In this document: piece after piece, positions 52,856-61,632 of the stretch
Layout: each line of letters starts with the position of its first letter
How positions within the stretch are numbered: position 1 is the first letter of the stretch
Assembly: GCA_937918935.1 (NCBI GenBank)
Contig: CAKZSI010000025.1
Span: 62,001 to 126,000, forward strand
DNA from: an uncultured Chloroflexales bacterium
GTDB taxonomy: Bacteria > Chloroflexota > Chloroflexia > Chloroflexales > Chloroflexaceae
Direction of reading: 5' to 3'
DNA length: 64,000 nt
Translations under genes and position numbers: made by a program
Notes under the pieces: generated by a model
The model's database searches: none
Seen by the model: only the letters and a program-made list of their open reading frames with translations
What the model was told of the DNA's origin: nothing

Positions 52856-53785
52856 ATGGCCGGTTATGTGCTCAGGCGCCTTGCCGGGGCAGTGCTGATG
52901 CTGCTTGCCGTTAGCCTGATCGTCTTTGTCCTGCTCGATGTGATACCCGGCGATGCGGCACATACTCTCGCGGGTGACCTGGCCTCTGCGGAACAACTGG
53001 CAGCCGCGCGTCACGAACTGGGCCTCGACCAGCCCCTCCCTGTGCGGTACGCGCGGTTCGTTGAAGGGGTCGTGCTCCGTGGCGACCTGGGCGCGTCGGT
53101 CGTCTCAGGTCGCCCGGTGGCCACCCTGCTTTCGGAACGTTTCGGGGCGACACTCAAGCTGGCGCTGGCGGCCCTGGGCCTGGCGCTGGTGGCAGGATTG
53201 CTCATCGGCGCCCTTGCGGCCATTCGTGCCGGGGGCTACCTGGACCTCGCGGTGATGGCCGGGGCGACACTGGGCGAGTCGCTGCCATCGTTCTGGGTAT
53301 CGCTACTGCTGATCCAGGTGTTTGCCCTCAGGCTGGGCTGGCTGCCGGTGTTCGGGGCCGGCAGCCCGGCGCACCTGGTGTTACCCGCGGTGACCCTGGC
53401 GCTGCCGGCGATTGCGCTGCTGGCCCGCCTCGTGCGTAGTTGTCTGCTCGACGTGCGCAGCGCCGACTTCGTCCGCACGGCCCGCGCCAAGGGCCTGGGG
53501 CCGTTGCTGGTGTGGCGTGATCACATTTTTCGGAATGCCATCCTGCCCGTGATCACCATCCTCGGCCTGTACCTCGGCCATGTGCTTGGCGGCGCGTTCA
53601 TCGTCGAAACGATCTTCGCCTGGCCCGGCCTGGGACGGCTGGTGGTGCAGGCCATCTTTGACCGCGATGTTCCCGTCGTGGTAGGCGCCGTGCTTCTGAT
53701 TGCTCTTATCTACCAGGTGTTGAACCTGGCAGTTGACCTGATCCACGCCGTGCTGGACCCCAGGGTGGGTCATGAGGCGCTATAG
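52856..53785 (+). CDS. ABC transporter permease, DppB/OppB type
   Basis: A 309-residue inner-membrane protein with six helices. N-terminal MAGYVLRRLAGAVLMLLAVSLIVFVLLDVIPGD is typical of DppB, and the EAA loop is RLVRSCLLDVRSADFVRTARAKGLGPLLVWRDHIFRNAILPV (contacts the ATPase). It pairs with the DppC-type permease downstream. The start lies 5 bases after the stop of the binding protein, indicating a tight operon. No ATPase gene is present here. Confidence 0.95.
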   Translation: MAGYVLRRLAGAVLMLLAVSLIVFVLLDVIPGDAAHTLAGDLASAEQLAAARHELGLDQPLPVRYARFVEGVVLRGDLGASVVSGRPVATLLSERFGATLKLALAALGLALVAGLLIGALAAIRAGGYLDLAVMAGATLGESLPSFWVSLLLIQVFALRLGWLPVFGAGSPAHLVLPAVTLALPAIALLARLVRSCLLDVRSADFVRTARAKGLGPLLVWRDHIFRNAILPVITILGLYLGHVLGGAFIVETIFAWPGLGRLVVQAIFDRDVPVVVGAVLLIALIYQVLNLAVDLIHAVLDPRVGHEAL

Positions 53786-53878
53786 CGTCATTTTAATTGT
53801 GGATTGCCGTATCTAGCGCCCTGACGCTACCTCGTCATTTTGCCCCTGGCGAGGGTTGCGGGGATTGGCATAAACGCT

Positions 53879-54793
53879 ATGGCACTCAAGATCGAGCAAA
53901 CTGCTGGTCGCACAATCGGGCGTCGCCAGGGCAAACGTGCCGTAACTCACGGCACGGGGCGACGGCGGCGGAGCGGCCTGCGCCCGAACGTGCTGGTTGG
54001 CGCCCTTCTGGTAGGGATGCTCGTGCTGGCTGGCGTGCTCGCGCCACTCCTGGCCCCATACCCCCCCGATCAGATCCAGCCTGCCCTGCGCCTGCGGCCA
54101 CCGAGCCTCGAACATCCCTTCGGCACCGACGCCTTCGGACGCGATCTGTACAGCCGGGTGCTGCACGGCGCGCGCATTGCCCTGCGGATCTCGCTCCTGT
54201 CGGTGCTGCTGGCGGCGGCGCCGGGGATCTGGCTCGGTCTGCTGGCAGGCTACCATAGGGGATGGAGCGAACAGATCCTCTCGCGTCTGATGGAGATCTG
54301 GCTGGCATTCCCTGGACTGCTGCTCGCCATTGTGCTGGTGGCGCGCCTGGGTCCTTCGCTGGATACGACGGTAATCGCCCTGGGGGTCGTTGGATTGCCC
54401 TCGTTCTACCGCCTGGCCCGCAACGGAACGATCTCTGCCCGCCACGCGCTCTACGTGGAGGCAGCCCGGGCGCTGGGCATCGGCCAGACGCGCATCCTCC
54501 TGCGCCACATCCTGCCCAACCTGGCTTCACCGCTTATTGTCCTCGTGACCCTGCGGATGGGCACCATGCTCCTGGCCGCTGGCGGGCTGAGCTTCATCGG
54601 TCTGGGGGCGCAGCCACCCCTCCCCGAATGGGGCGCCCTGCTGGCAACCGGACGTGACTACCTCGACACGGCCTGGTGGCTGGCGTTCTTTCCGGGGCTG
54701 GCCTTTACGCTGAGCGTTACGGGGTTCAACCTGCTCGGCGACGGGTTGCGCGACCTGCTGGCGCCCGAAACGCGCGAGGGAACGGCGCGCTGA
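53879..54793 (+). CDS. ABC transporter permease, DppC/OppC type
   Basis: A 304-residue inner-membrane permease. After a basic N-terminus (ALKIEQTAGRTIGRRQGKRAV) it has a first membrane helix (NVLVGALLVGMLVLAGVLAPLLAPYPPD) and the LRPPSLEHPFGTDAFGRDLYSRVLHGARIALRIS motif of DppC. The EAA loop is NGTISARHALYVEAARALGIGQTRILLRHILPN. It forms the other half of the channel with the DppB-type gene. The ATG at 53879 lies 93 bases after the upstream stop. An ATPase gene would be expected next but the region changes to minus-strand genes. Confidence 0.94.
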   Translation: MALKIEQTAGRTIGRRQGKRAVTHGTGRRRRSGLRPNVLVGALLVGMLVLAGVLAPLLAPYPPDQIQPALRLRPPSLEHPFGTDAFGRDLYSRVLHGARIALRISLLSVLLAAAPGIWLGLLAGYHRGWSEQILSRLMEIWLAFPGLLLAIVLVARLGPSLDTTVIALGVVGLPSFYRLARNGTISARHALYVEAARALGIGQTRILLRHILPNLASPLIVLVTLRMGTMLLAAGGLSFIGLGAQPPLPEWGALLATGRDYLDTAWWLAFFPGLAFTLSVTGFNLLGDGLRDLLAPETREGTAR

Positions 54794-55122
54794 GAGATGC
54801 TTGCGGCGGATAGAGTGCGGGAAGGGCCGCTCACGCTCACGTGCAGCATTGTTCAGAGAGAAGCTGTGAGGGGCCGGGCCCTTCGCGCCTCCCCCAAACG
54901 AGAGCACTGGCCGGCATCCTTGATGCCCCGAGGCCCCCGCGCCATGTGGCTCGCCGCACTCGCCCCGCCAGCGTTGCGGGTCTATCGTTTTACACGAAAG
55001 AGCCGGGAGGCGGGTTTCTGAGAAGGCTTTGCCCTCCCAGACCCTCCCGTTCGAGAACTTGCCGATGCCCCATGTAGAGCGATTGCGGATTGCGAAGCAG
55101 CGGCGTAGCCAGTGCTTCGGCC
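54794..55122. other. intergenic region between the importer and carboxylase operons
   Basis: This 329-base gap between convergent operons holds no gene. A family-2 pair is at about 55005-55045 (GGGAGG...GCTTTGCCCTCCC). Near the carboxylase stop there are GGATTGCGGATTG short repeats and an imperfect GAAGC/GCTTC hairpin (about 55094-55118). Probable terminator region for both operons. Confidence 0.5.
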
Positions 55123-57180
55123 CTACTGTTTCTCGAGCACGAACAGCAATTGCCCTTCCTTGACAACGTCGTTGAGCTTGATGCAGACCTCGGCGATGCG
55201 GCCGCTGAAAGGGGCGAGAATGGCGTTCTCCATCTTCATCGCCTCCAGGTTGGCCACCTCCTCACCTTTGTGCACAACATCGCCGACCTGGATCGGGCCA
55301 CGCTGCGGGTTGCCGATGCGCCAGACGTTGCCGTTGATCGGGGCGCCGATCTCGTTGGGCCCCTTCGCCATGCGTATCTCGGCCTTCCTGGCCCGCGGCG
55401 TCGCAACGGGGTAGACCCGGGTCACATTGTTGACCTTCAGCACCACGTGGATAATGCCCTCGTGCTCGGCGCCAACCGATACCAGTTCAATACAGTACGG
55501 TTTGCCGTCGAGTTCGAAATCAACTTTATCGCCGCTGCGCAGCAGGCCCTGGCGCCAGACATCGGTCGGCAGCACCAGGGGCGCCATGCCGTAACGCTCG
55601 CGGAACTCGATGAAACTGAGGGCATCTTTGGGGTGCATCAGGTAGAGCACGAACTCCTCCTCCGTCGGCGCGCGCCCGATGGCATCGCTCAAGGTCTGGC
55701 GGAGCTTGTCGAGGTTGTCGTCCTTGAGCGTATCGAGGGGCGAGAGATCGCTGCGCCCCTGGATCTTCGCCTGCCACTCGTCGCCGAAGGCGCTCTGGTA
55801 GATCCAGTCGGCCGGCCAGCCGACCGGCAGTTTGCCATAGCCTCCCACCAGCAGGTTCTTGAAATCACCGGACGCGTTGCGGAAGAGTTGGAGCAACTCC
55901 TCGCGCTCCTCCTCGCTCATGGCCGCCATATCCTGCCCCTGCTCCTCGACAAACTTGCCGAGCAGCGCGATGAGTCGCCGGACGCCGCCCTCACCCTGCT
56001 CCTTGGCATAGCGGTTGACGATCCCGCTGCAGGTCACCCAGGTGATCTGCGAGCCCGGAGTGACGTCGAAGTAGCGCACGATCTGGTTGTAGAGGGCCAT
56101 GACCCGCAGGATCGCCGGCATGAGGTGCAGGAAGCCCCCCTTTTCGGCCTGCTCAAACGAACTCGGAAAGGCGCCGCCGGGCATACGGTGTTTGGTGACA
56201 CCGTGGTCGTAGCCCTTGAACGGCGACTCGGCCCACTCGTAGTGCGCGATCCACTCGCGCACCTGCTGGTTGGCCTGCTCGGCGGCCGGCCGGTTGAGAT
56301 GCACATGGATGCCGCCTTCCTCGAAGTAGGCATGCACCCCGAGAATGGGCGGGTGGCCGTAGAAACGCACCAGGGCGTCCTCCTGAACATCAACGATCCT
56401 GGCGCCAGCCTGCGCGGCGGCGAACAGCGCCGGGACGGCCAGCCCGTCGGTGACGTGGCGGTGGTAATGGATCAGCAACTCAGGGTAGTGCTGCTTGATC
56501 GTCGTCACCAACTGGCCAATGCGCACCGGGTTGCCGACGCCGGCCATATCCTTGATGCAGAGGATGATCTCATCCACGCCGCCGGCGAGGGCAACGATCT
56601 CGTGCACCACACTCAGGTAGTACGCATCGGTGGCCCAGTCGGCCACGGTAAATGAGATCGCCGGCTCAAACAGGCGCCCACGCTTCATCACCACTTCGGC
56701 CACCGCGCGCATGTTGCGCACATCGTTGAGGAACGAAAAACAGCGCCAGACATCAATATCCACCTGTGAGACGGCGTACTCGATAACGTTCCGAGGGTAG
56801 GGCCGGTAGCCCCACAGGTTCGTCTCGCGGACCAGGGTCTGGAGCAGGACGTTGGGCATCAACTGGCGCAGGATCTGGATCTCCTCGAACGGGCTTTCAC
56901 GGCGGTTCATGATCCCGACGTGCCAGCGGGCGCCGCCGTGACACTCGGCGCTGAACAGGCCCATGCGGTTGAACATCGGCGCCAGGGTCCGCAGATCGTA
57001 GATCCGGTGGCGATTCTTAAAGTCGGACTGCCCGGAGTCGCGCATGCTCACCGATGTCAGACAGACGCCCTGCAGGTTGCGCACGGCCTGCACGATCTCG
57101 CGCGCGGTCATGCCTGGACGAACGAAAATATAATCTTCCTGAGCGCCGGCGGGTTGGGCGGCCACGTTGCCGGTTTCCAT
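55123..57180 (-). CDS. carboxyltransferase with biotin carrier (pyruvate/oxaloacetate carboxylase B-like), divergent active site
   Basis: A 685-residue protein. Residues about 40-330 form the HMGL-like TIM barrel of pyruvate/oxaloacetate carboxylase alpha chains: MRDSGQSDFKNR (Asp48), CIKDMAG (Lys210), IHYHRHVTDG (His238, His240). The carboxylase-conserved middle follows, and the C-terminal biotinyl domain is EAMKMENAI (Lys649). The biotinyl group shuttles CO2 from the biotin carboxylase encoded 8 bases upstream. Metal ligands and catalytic Lys are retained. The Arg-Asp-Ala-His-Gln motif of PC reads Arg-Asp-Ser-Gly-Gln here, and the H-x-H-x-T-S-G motif carries an extra Arg-His, so the acceptor may not be pyruvate. 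A pyruvate carboxylase role remains the default. Confidence 0.88.
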   Translation of the reverse strand: METGNVAAQPAGAQEDYIFVRPGMTAREIVQAVRNLQGVCLTSVSMRDSGQSDFKNRHRIYDLRTLAPMFNRMGLFSAECHGGARWHVGIMNRRESPFEEIQILRQLMPNVLLQTLVRETNLWGYRPYPRNVIEYAVSQVDIDVWRCFSFLNDVRNMRAVAEVVMKRGRLFEPAISFTVADWATDAYYLSVVHEIVALAGGVDEIILCIKDMAGVGNPVRIGQLVTTIKQHYPELLIHYHRHVTDGLAVPALFAAAQAGARIVDVQEDALVRFYGHPPILGVHAYFEEGGIHVHLNRPAAEQANQQVREWIAHYEWAESPFKGYDHGVTKHRMPGGAFPSSFEQAEKGGFLHLMPAILRVMALYNQIVRYFDVTPGSQITWVTCSGIVNRYAKEQGEGGVRRLIALLGKFVEEQGQDMAAMSEEEREELLQLFRNASGDFKNLLVGGYGKLPVGWPADWIYQSAFGDEWQAKIQGRSDLSPLDTLKDDNLDKLRQTLSDAIGRAPTEEEFVLYLMHPKDALSFIEFRERYGMAPLVLPTDVWRQGLLRSGDKVDFELDGKPYCIELVSVGAEHEGIIHVVLKVNNVTRVYPVATPRARKAEIRMAKGPNEIGAPINGNVWRIGNPQRGPIQVGDVVHKGEEVANLEAMKMENAILAPFSGRIAEVCIKLNDVVKEGQLLFVLEKQ

Positions 57181-57188
57181 GGTTCACC

Positions 57189-58643
57189 TCACATCCAACT
57201 CTGCGGGCCCAGGGCGGAGATCTCGGCCACGTACTGGGCGATCCGGAGCATCTCATCCTCACTGGTACGCTCGCGGAAGCCGGAGACAAGTTCCGGCAGG
57301 TGCTGGTCGATGAACCTGGTCGAGAAATCGCCGGCAATGAACCTGGGGTGCCTGATGATACTCAGCAGCAGGGGCGCGAGAGTCTTGATGCCCTCGATGC
57401 GCAAATCGCCGGTGAGCGCCCGGTCCATTACCCGCAGAGCGTCGGCCCGGTCGGCGCCCGAGGTCATCAGGAGCATAAAGAGCGAGTCGTAGTACGGCGG
57501 GATGTCCTCGCCCTCCGCCGCGCCGAGCAGGACGCGCACGTTGGGGCCGAGGGGCGTGCGCAGACGGGTAATCTTGCCGAAGGAAGGGCCGAAGGTCCTG
57601 GGGTCCTCGGCATTCAGGCGCACCTCGAGGGCGCAACGGTTGGGGACGACATCGAGTTGCTTGATCGGCAGGGGCTTGCCCTCGGCCACATCGAGCATGA
57701 TGCTGACGATGTCCAGACCAGTGATGAGCTCGGTAATGCCATGCTCGACCTGGAGCCGCGTGTTGACCTCGAGGAAGTAGAAACTCTGGGTGGCGGGGTC
57801 GAAGATGAACTCGACGGTGCCGGCCGAGGTATAACCGATCCGGCGCATCAGGCGCGCCGCGGTGACGCAGATCTCCTGGCGCAGGTCATTCTCGAGGGTC
57901 GAGGGCGCTTCCTCAATAATCTTCTGGTTGCGGCGCTGGAGCGTGCACTCACGCTCGAAGAGGTGGACGACGTGCCGGTACTCGTCGGCCACCACCTGCA
58001 CCTCGATGTGCCGCCCATGCTCGATATACTTCTCGGCAAGAACAATATCGTTGCCAAAAGATTTCTTCGCCTCGGAACGGGCCTGGGCCAGGGCGACGGG
58101 GATCTGCTCGGGCGCATCGACCCTGACCATCCCCTTGCCGCCGCCGCCGGAGGCCGCCTTGAGCATGATCGGAAAGACGATGTCCTGGTCGCGCATCCAG
58201 TCGCTGATCTGCGCGGCGCTGGTGACGTTCTCGATCCCGGGGATGGTCGGCACATTCGAGCGCCGGGCAATCTCCTTGGCCTGGATCTTATCGCCCATCA
58301 TGCGGATGACCTCGGGCCGGGGGCCGATCCAGATCAGGCCGGCGTCAATAACCTGTTGGGCAAAGTCGGCATTCTCCGCCAGAAACCCCCAGCCGGGATG
58401 GATGGCATTCGAACCGCTGGCCAGCGCGGCCTCGATGATCCGTTCCCCGTTCAGGTAGGAATTAATTGGTGGGGCATCGCCAATGTGAATGGCGGTGTCG
58501 GCCATAAAGACGTGGTAGGCCAGCCGATCAGGCGTGCTGTACACCGCGGTGGTGGGGATCTTGCGGTCACGGCAGGTGTGCATGATTCTCACGGCCGGGA
58601 CGCCACGGTTTGCCACGAGCACTTTGTGGATGGTGCGTTGCAT
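57189..58643 (-). CDS. biotin carboxylase subunit (AccC/PycA-type)
   Basis: A 484-residue ATP-grasp enzyme that carboxylates the biotinyl domain of the neighbouring protein using ATP and bicarbonate. KVLVANRGVPAVRIMHTCRD (N-terminal domain), the Gly-rich loop KAASGGGGKGMVRV, the catalytic ERECTLQRRNQKIIEEAPS and EVNTRLQVEHGITELITG (with the Arg of NTRLQVEH) and the RLNAEDP region are all present. ATG at 58643 is set by AGGAG seven bases before it. It lies upstream of and 8 bases from the carboxyltransferase gene, so the two form an operon. The first gene of the operon has a MITE-like element just upstream. Confidence 0.96.
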   Translation of the reverse strand: MQRTIHKVLVANRGVPAVRIMHTCRDRKIPTTAVYSTPDRLAYHVFMADTAIHIGDAPPINSYLNGERIIEAALASGSNAIHPGWGFLAENADFAQQVIDAGLIWIGPRPEVIRMMGDKIQAKEIARRSNVPTIPGIENVTSAAQISDWMRDQDIVFPIMLKAASGGGGKGMVRVDAPEQIPVALAQARSEAKKSFGNDIVLAEKYIEHGRHIEVQVVADEYRHVVHLFERECTLQRRNQKIIEEAPSTLENDLRQEICVTAARLMRRIGYTSAGTVEFIFDPATQSFYFLEVNTRLQVEHGITELITGLDIVSIMLDVAEGKPLPIKQLDVVPNRCALEVRLNAEDPRTFGPSFGKITRLRTPLGPNVRVLLGAAEGEDIPPYYDSLFMLLMTSGADRADALRVMDRALTGDLRIEGIKTLAPLLLSIIRHPRFIAGDFSTRFIDQHLPELVSGFRERTSEDEMLRIAQYVAEISALGPQSWM

Positions 58644-59082
58644 ACGGCTCCTGCCTTTTGCGTGCGGTATTGGTAATCCTACAGCACGACTTCGTCTCGA
58701 TGGGGGCTGCGGGGGCCGAAGATCCCCCCAGGATTTTCCATACCGGTGCAGCACGGCTTCGCCGCACCGCACCGGTATGGAGCGCTCGGTGGGATTGTAC
58801 GCAGCCGAGCCTGCCCTCTTAAGGGGAGTTTCGTTGTAGTAGTCCTGGCTTCGCCAGGACGCTCACCCACCACGGCAGGTGTAGGGTTTTTCGAACGAGA
58901 AGGGGTTTTCGGCATTCCAATGCGCTTACGACCCTCCCACCCCTGCCCTCCTTCATCTCACGAGGAGAGTCTTTGAATGCGAAGAGGGGGGAAGGCAAAG
59001 CAGGGCCTCCAGCCAGAACGTTGACGTGGCCCTGCGATTGAAAGGCCGGCCAGTTGCGCCGGGGCGGCGCGTGGCGCCGGCT
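58644..59082. other. carboxylase promoter region with family-3 element and hairpin
   Basis: This 439-base gap holds no gene. A family-3 element (58681-58841) lies within 40 bases of the carboxylase start. It has the ACGAC-ttc-GTCTCG hairpin and CCATACCGGTGC (58738-58749) pairing with GCACCGGTATGG (58769-58780). A perfect 8-bp stem GTCCTGGC/GCCAGGAC (58842-58860) follows. No confident promoter was seen. Confidence 0.55.
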
Positions 59083-59637
59083 TTACGCCAGGCCCTTGTG
59101 CCGCCACTCCTCCTCCAGGGCGTGGGCGTCGGCGGCGCCGTCACGGTGGAGGATCGCCGTCGCGCGCTCGCGCTCATCGCCGTCGGCGCGCACCATCACC
59201 AGGGTGCCCCCGCGGCGGATGAGATCCTCGTACACCAGCGCCTCCTCATGCGTGATGCCCGCCCAGGTGAGCGCCCCGAGGATGCCGCCGCCCACCGCGC
59301 CTGCCCCGGCGCCGAGCACCATTGTGGCGCCAGCGGCGCCGCCCAGCGCCGCCGCCAGCGGACCGGCGGCGATTACCGGGCCGATGCCGGGAATGGCGAT
59401 TGCCACCATGCCCACCAGCGCCCCCAGCATCCCGCCGAGAAGCCCGCCTCCGACGGCGCCAATCGCCATGTCCTCCACATGCTCGACGTTGGTCCCCGGG
59501 ATGTTCACGTGTTCCTGCTGCTGCTGGGGGGTAACGAGGCTGATCTTCTCGCGCGCGATCCCGCTGGCGATCAGATCGCCAACTGCGCGCTCCGCGTCCG
59601 CGGTTTGCTCGAAGACACCTACCACGGTCTGCGTCAT
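59083..59637 (-). CDS. general-stress-type (YflT/17M-like) protein with glycine-rich hydrophobic middle
   Basis: A 184-residue protein. The N-terminal domain TQTVVGVFEQTADAERAVGDLIASGIAREKISLVT resembles the heat-induced stress YflT/GSP17M domain. The middle (about 60-140) is a Gly/Ala-rich hydrophobic stretch (GAVGGGLLGGMLGALVGMVAIAIPGIGPVIAAGPLAAALGGAAGAT) that may form glycine-zipper membrane hairpins, and the C-terminus repeats an alpha-beta pattern (LVYEDLIRRGGTLVMVRADGDERERATAIL). AAGGAGGTG before ATG 59637 is a perfect ribosome binding site. Function in stress or membrane protection is inferred from family. Confidence 0.85.
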   Translation of the reverse strand: MTQTVVGVFEQTADAERAVGDLIASGIAREKISLVTPQQQQEHVNIPGTNVEHVEDMAIGAVGGGLLGGMLGALVGMVAIAIPGIGPVIAAGPLAAALGGAAGATMVLGAGAGAVGGGILGALTWAGITHEEALVYEDLIRRGGTLVMVRADGDERERATAILHRDGAADAHALEEEWRHKGLA

Positions 59638-59659
59638 GGAAGCACCTCCTTGTGATCCG

Positions 59660-59895
59660 AAGCGGGGGAATCCAGGCTCCCCCATAACCGTGCCCGTCCC
59701 CGCGTTGGGCGCGTGGCGCGGGTTCTCCTCACAATGCAGGACAGCGATTCTCTTGCAGTATAGGCGATACTCGCGGGTTGCTCAAGAGGCTATTTTGATC
59801 CGCGCAGAGGTGATGAGAGGGTGTAGGGAAACCTGCTTTCCCCATACCCCTGCCCGATGGGCGGGTTGGGGAGGGCGTGGACCTCCCAGGAGTTT
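59660..59895. repeat. two family-1 repeats and a family-2 repeat between stress and FtsW-like genes
   Basis: Family-1 copies at about 59663-59700 (GGGGGAATCCAGGCTCCCCC) and 59822-59862 (TAGGGAAACCTGCTTTCCCC, tail CATACCCCTGCCCGATGGGCGGG), then GGGGAGGGC...CCTCCCAGG at about 59867-59893. The gap contains no gene. Confidence 0.7.
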
Positions 59896-59921
59896 CCCTG
59901 TTCTACTCGCCCTTGAGCATC

Positions 59922-61340
59922 TCAACTCTGGCTCAGGGCCGAAATCCGCATCAGCAGACCAATGATAATAAAGTTAACCAGCACCGACGAGCCGCCGTAG
60001 GAGACGAAGGGCAGCGTAATGCCGGTGAGGGGAATGAGCCGCAGGTTGCCACCGATGATAATCAGCGTCTGCACGGCAATGATCGTCGTCAGCCCGATCG
60101 CCAGGAGTTGCTCGAAGCCCCGAAAGCGCCCCGGTATCCGCAGGGCGATGTGAAAGCCGCGGAAGATCAGCAAGATGTAGGCAATTAACACCGCCAGCGT
60201 CCCGGCCAAACCCATCTCCTCACCGATGGCGGTGAAGATAAAGTCGGTATGAATAGCCGGCACGATCGCCGGTACCCCCAGCCCTAACCCCGCTCCGAAG
60301 ATCCGCCCCGCCGCCAGGGCATAGATCGCCTGGACGATCTGGTACCCGCTGCCCTGGGCCATGGCCCACGGGTCGAGCCAGATCTGCACGCGAACCGCCA
60401 CCACCGGCACGATCTGGTAGAGCACGTAGGCCCCCAGGCCAAAGGCCAGCATCCCCGCCAGCACGTACCAGCCCTGCCCCGTCGCCGCGTAGAGCATGGC
60501 CAGAAAGACGCCAAAGAGCAGCAGCGCCGCTCCCAGGTCGCGCTGGAACACGATTGTTGCCATTGCCAGCCCCCACATGCCCACGATTGGCGCCAGGTAG
60601 GGCAGCGGCGGCAGGGTCAGCGGCCCGATCCGGTAGCCCGCACTGACCACCTCGCGGTACTCGTTCAGGTACGAGGCCATGAAGATCACCAGAATGATCT
60701 TCAATAACTCCGAAGGTTGAAAGAGAAACAACCCGAAATTGAACCAGACCCTGACCCCGCTGTTGTTCGGATCGACGCCGAACAGGAAGGTGGCGAAGAT
60801 TAACAGCAACCCCAGGGTCAGCCAGACATAGCGGTAGTGGTCCAGAAAGTCGATGAGCGACAGGCGCAGGGTGCGGATGAGCAGGCGATCCCAGGGCACG
60901 AACAGCATAGCGCCCAGCCCCAGCACCCCCAGCGTCACCCAGAGTGATTGCCTGGCCGCGACACCTTCGTAACAGGGGAAGACCGTGCCATCGGCGGCGG
61001 TGCAGCGGTAGAGCGTGTTGAGGCTCGGTTCGAGCCGCGCGGTCAGCATCAGGCTCAGGCCGGCCAGCAGGGCCACCAGGGGCAGGAGCACCTGGTCGGC
61101 GCGCGGGCTGCTCACGCTCAGGCCCAGCGACACGCCGATGAACAGGAGCAGCGGGAGCGTCGAGGGCCACAGGATGTTCAACACCCCCGGCACGCTGGCG
61201 ACGAATTCTCGCTGCCGCGTCGCAACGACCACCAGCAGGTAACCCGCGGCGAAGAAGAGCAGGACGGTCAGAAGTAGTTGAAACTCTACCCCGCGAAACC
61301 GGCGGAGCATTGCCAGGGGGTTGACGGTGGGCTGTGCCAT
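59922..61340 (-). CDS. SEDS family protein (FtsW/RodA/SpoVE type)
   Basis: A 472-residue membrane protein with about ten helices. Peptidoglycan glycosyltransferase signatures: FGLFLFQPSELLKIILVIFMASYL, IVFQRDLGAALLLFGVFLAMLY, GEEMGLAGTLAVLIAYILLIFRGF and LTGITLPFVSYGGSSVLVNFI. It polymerises lipid II with a partner PBP2/FtsI-type transpeptidase, not encoded here. The extra N-terminal helices before the catalytic core are common in Chloroflexota and Deinococcota members. ATG at 61340 (MAQPTVNPLAMLRR) is chosen over an in-frame start at 61448, whose extension has no family features. Confidence 0.94.
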   Translation of the reverse strand: MAQPTVNPLAMLRRFRGVEFQLLLTVLLFFAAGYLLVVVATRQREFVASVPGVLNILWPSTLPLLLFIGVSLGLSVSSPRADQVLLPLVALLAGLSLMLTARLEPSLNTLYRCTAADGTVFPCYEGVAARQSLWVTLGVLGLGAMLFVPWDRLLIRTLRLSLIDFLDHYRYVWLTLGLLLIFATFLFGVDPNNSGVRVWFNFGLFLFQPSELLKIILVIFMASYLNEYREVVSAGYRIGPLTLPPLPYLAPIVGMWGLAMATIVFQRDLGAALLLFGVFLAMLYAATGQGWYVLAGMLAFGLGAYVLYQIVPVVAVRVQIWLDPWAMAQGSGYQIVQAIYALAAGRIFGAGLGLGVPAIVPAIHTDFIFTAIGEEMGLAGTLAVLIAYILLIFRGFHIALRIPGRFRGFEQLLAIGLTTIIAVQTLIIIGGNLRLIPLTGITLPFVSYGGSSVLVNFIIIGLLMRISALSQS

Positions 61341-61632
61341 ATGATGATCCGTTTGCTTGCGGGTTGGCCCTGTACAGGGAAGTGTAGCACATAGGCGCTT
61401 GCACGGTGAACATGGAAAAACCACAGGGCGATTGTGCTCGGGCGGCAATGATCCTTGTCTCCGGCAAACAAGTTTAACTATTTATTAATATAATCATGAC
61501 ACGCTCGTAATCTCTCCCCGCTATAGTAGTGAAGAACAGCGATGACTCTGCTCCTCCCGGGCGGTGCAGCCCCTGCCCATCCCTCCACACGTCTCTTCAA
61601 CTTGTGGCCATGACGTGAAAGGAATAGGAACT
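61341..61632. other. divergent intergenic region, FtsW-like/DUF3141
   Basis: This 292-base gap holds no gene. It is the most AT-rich stretch in the window (about 61470-61500, TTTATTAATATAATCATG) with TATAAT at 61489-61494 and TATAGT at 61522-61527, two possible -10 boxes reading right. No -35 with correct spacing is seen. Confidence 0.45.

Noticed and set aside
55090-56655. 521-codon open frame opposite the carboxyltransferase
   Set aside because: Antisense shadow; the opposite strand carries the biotin motif and TIM-barrel motifs.
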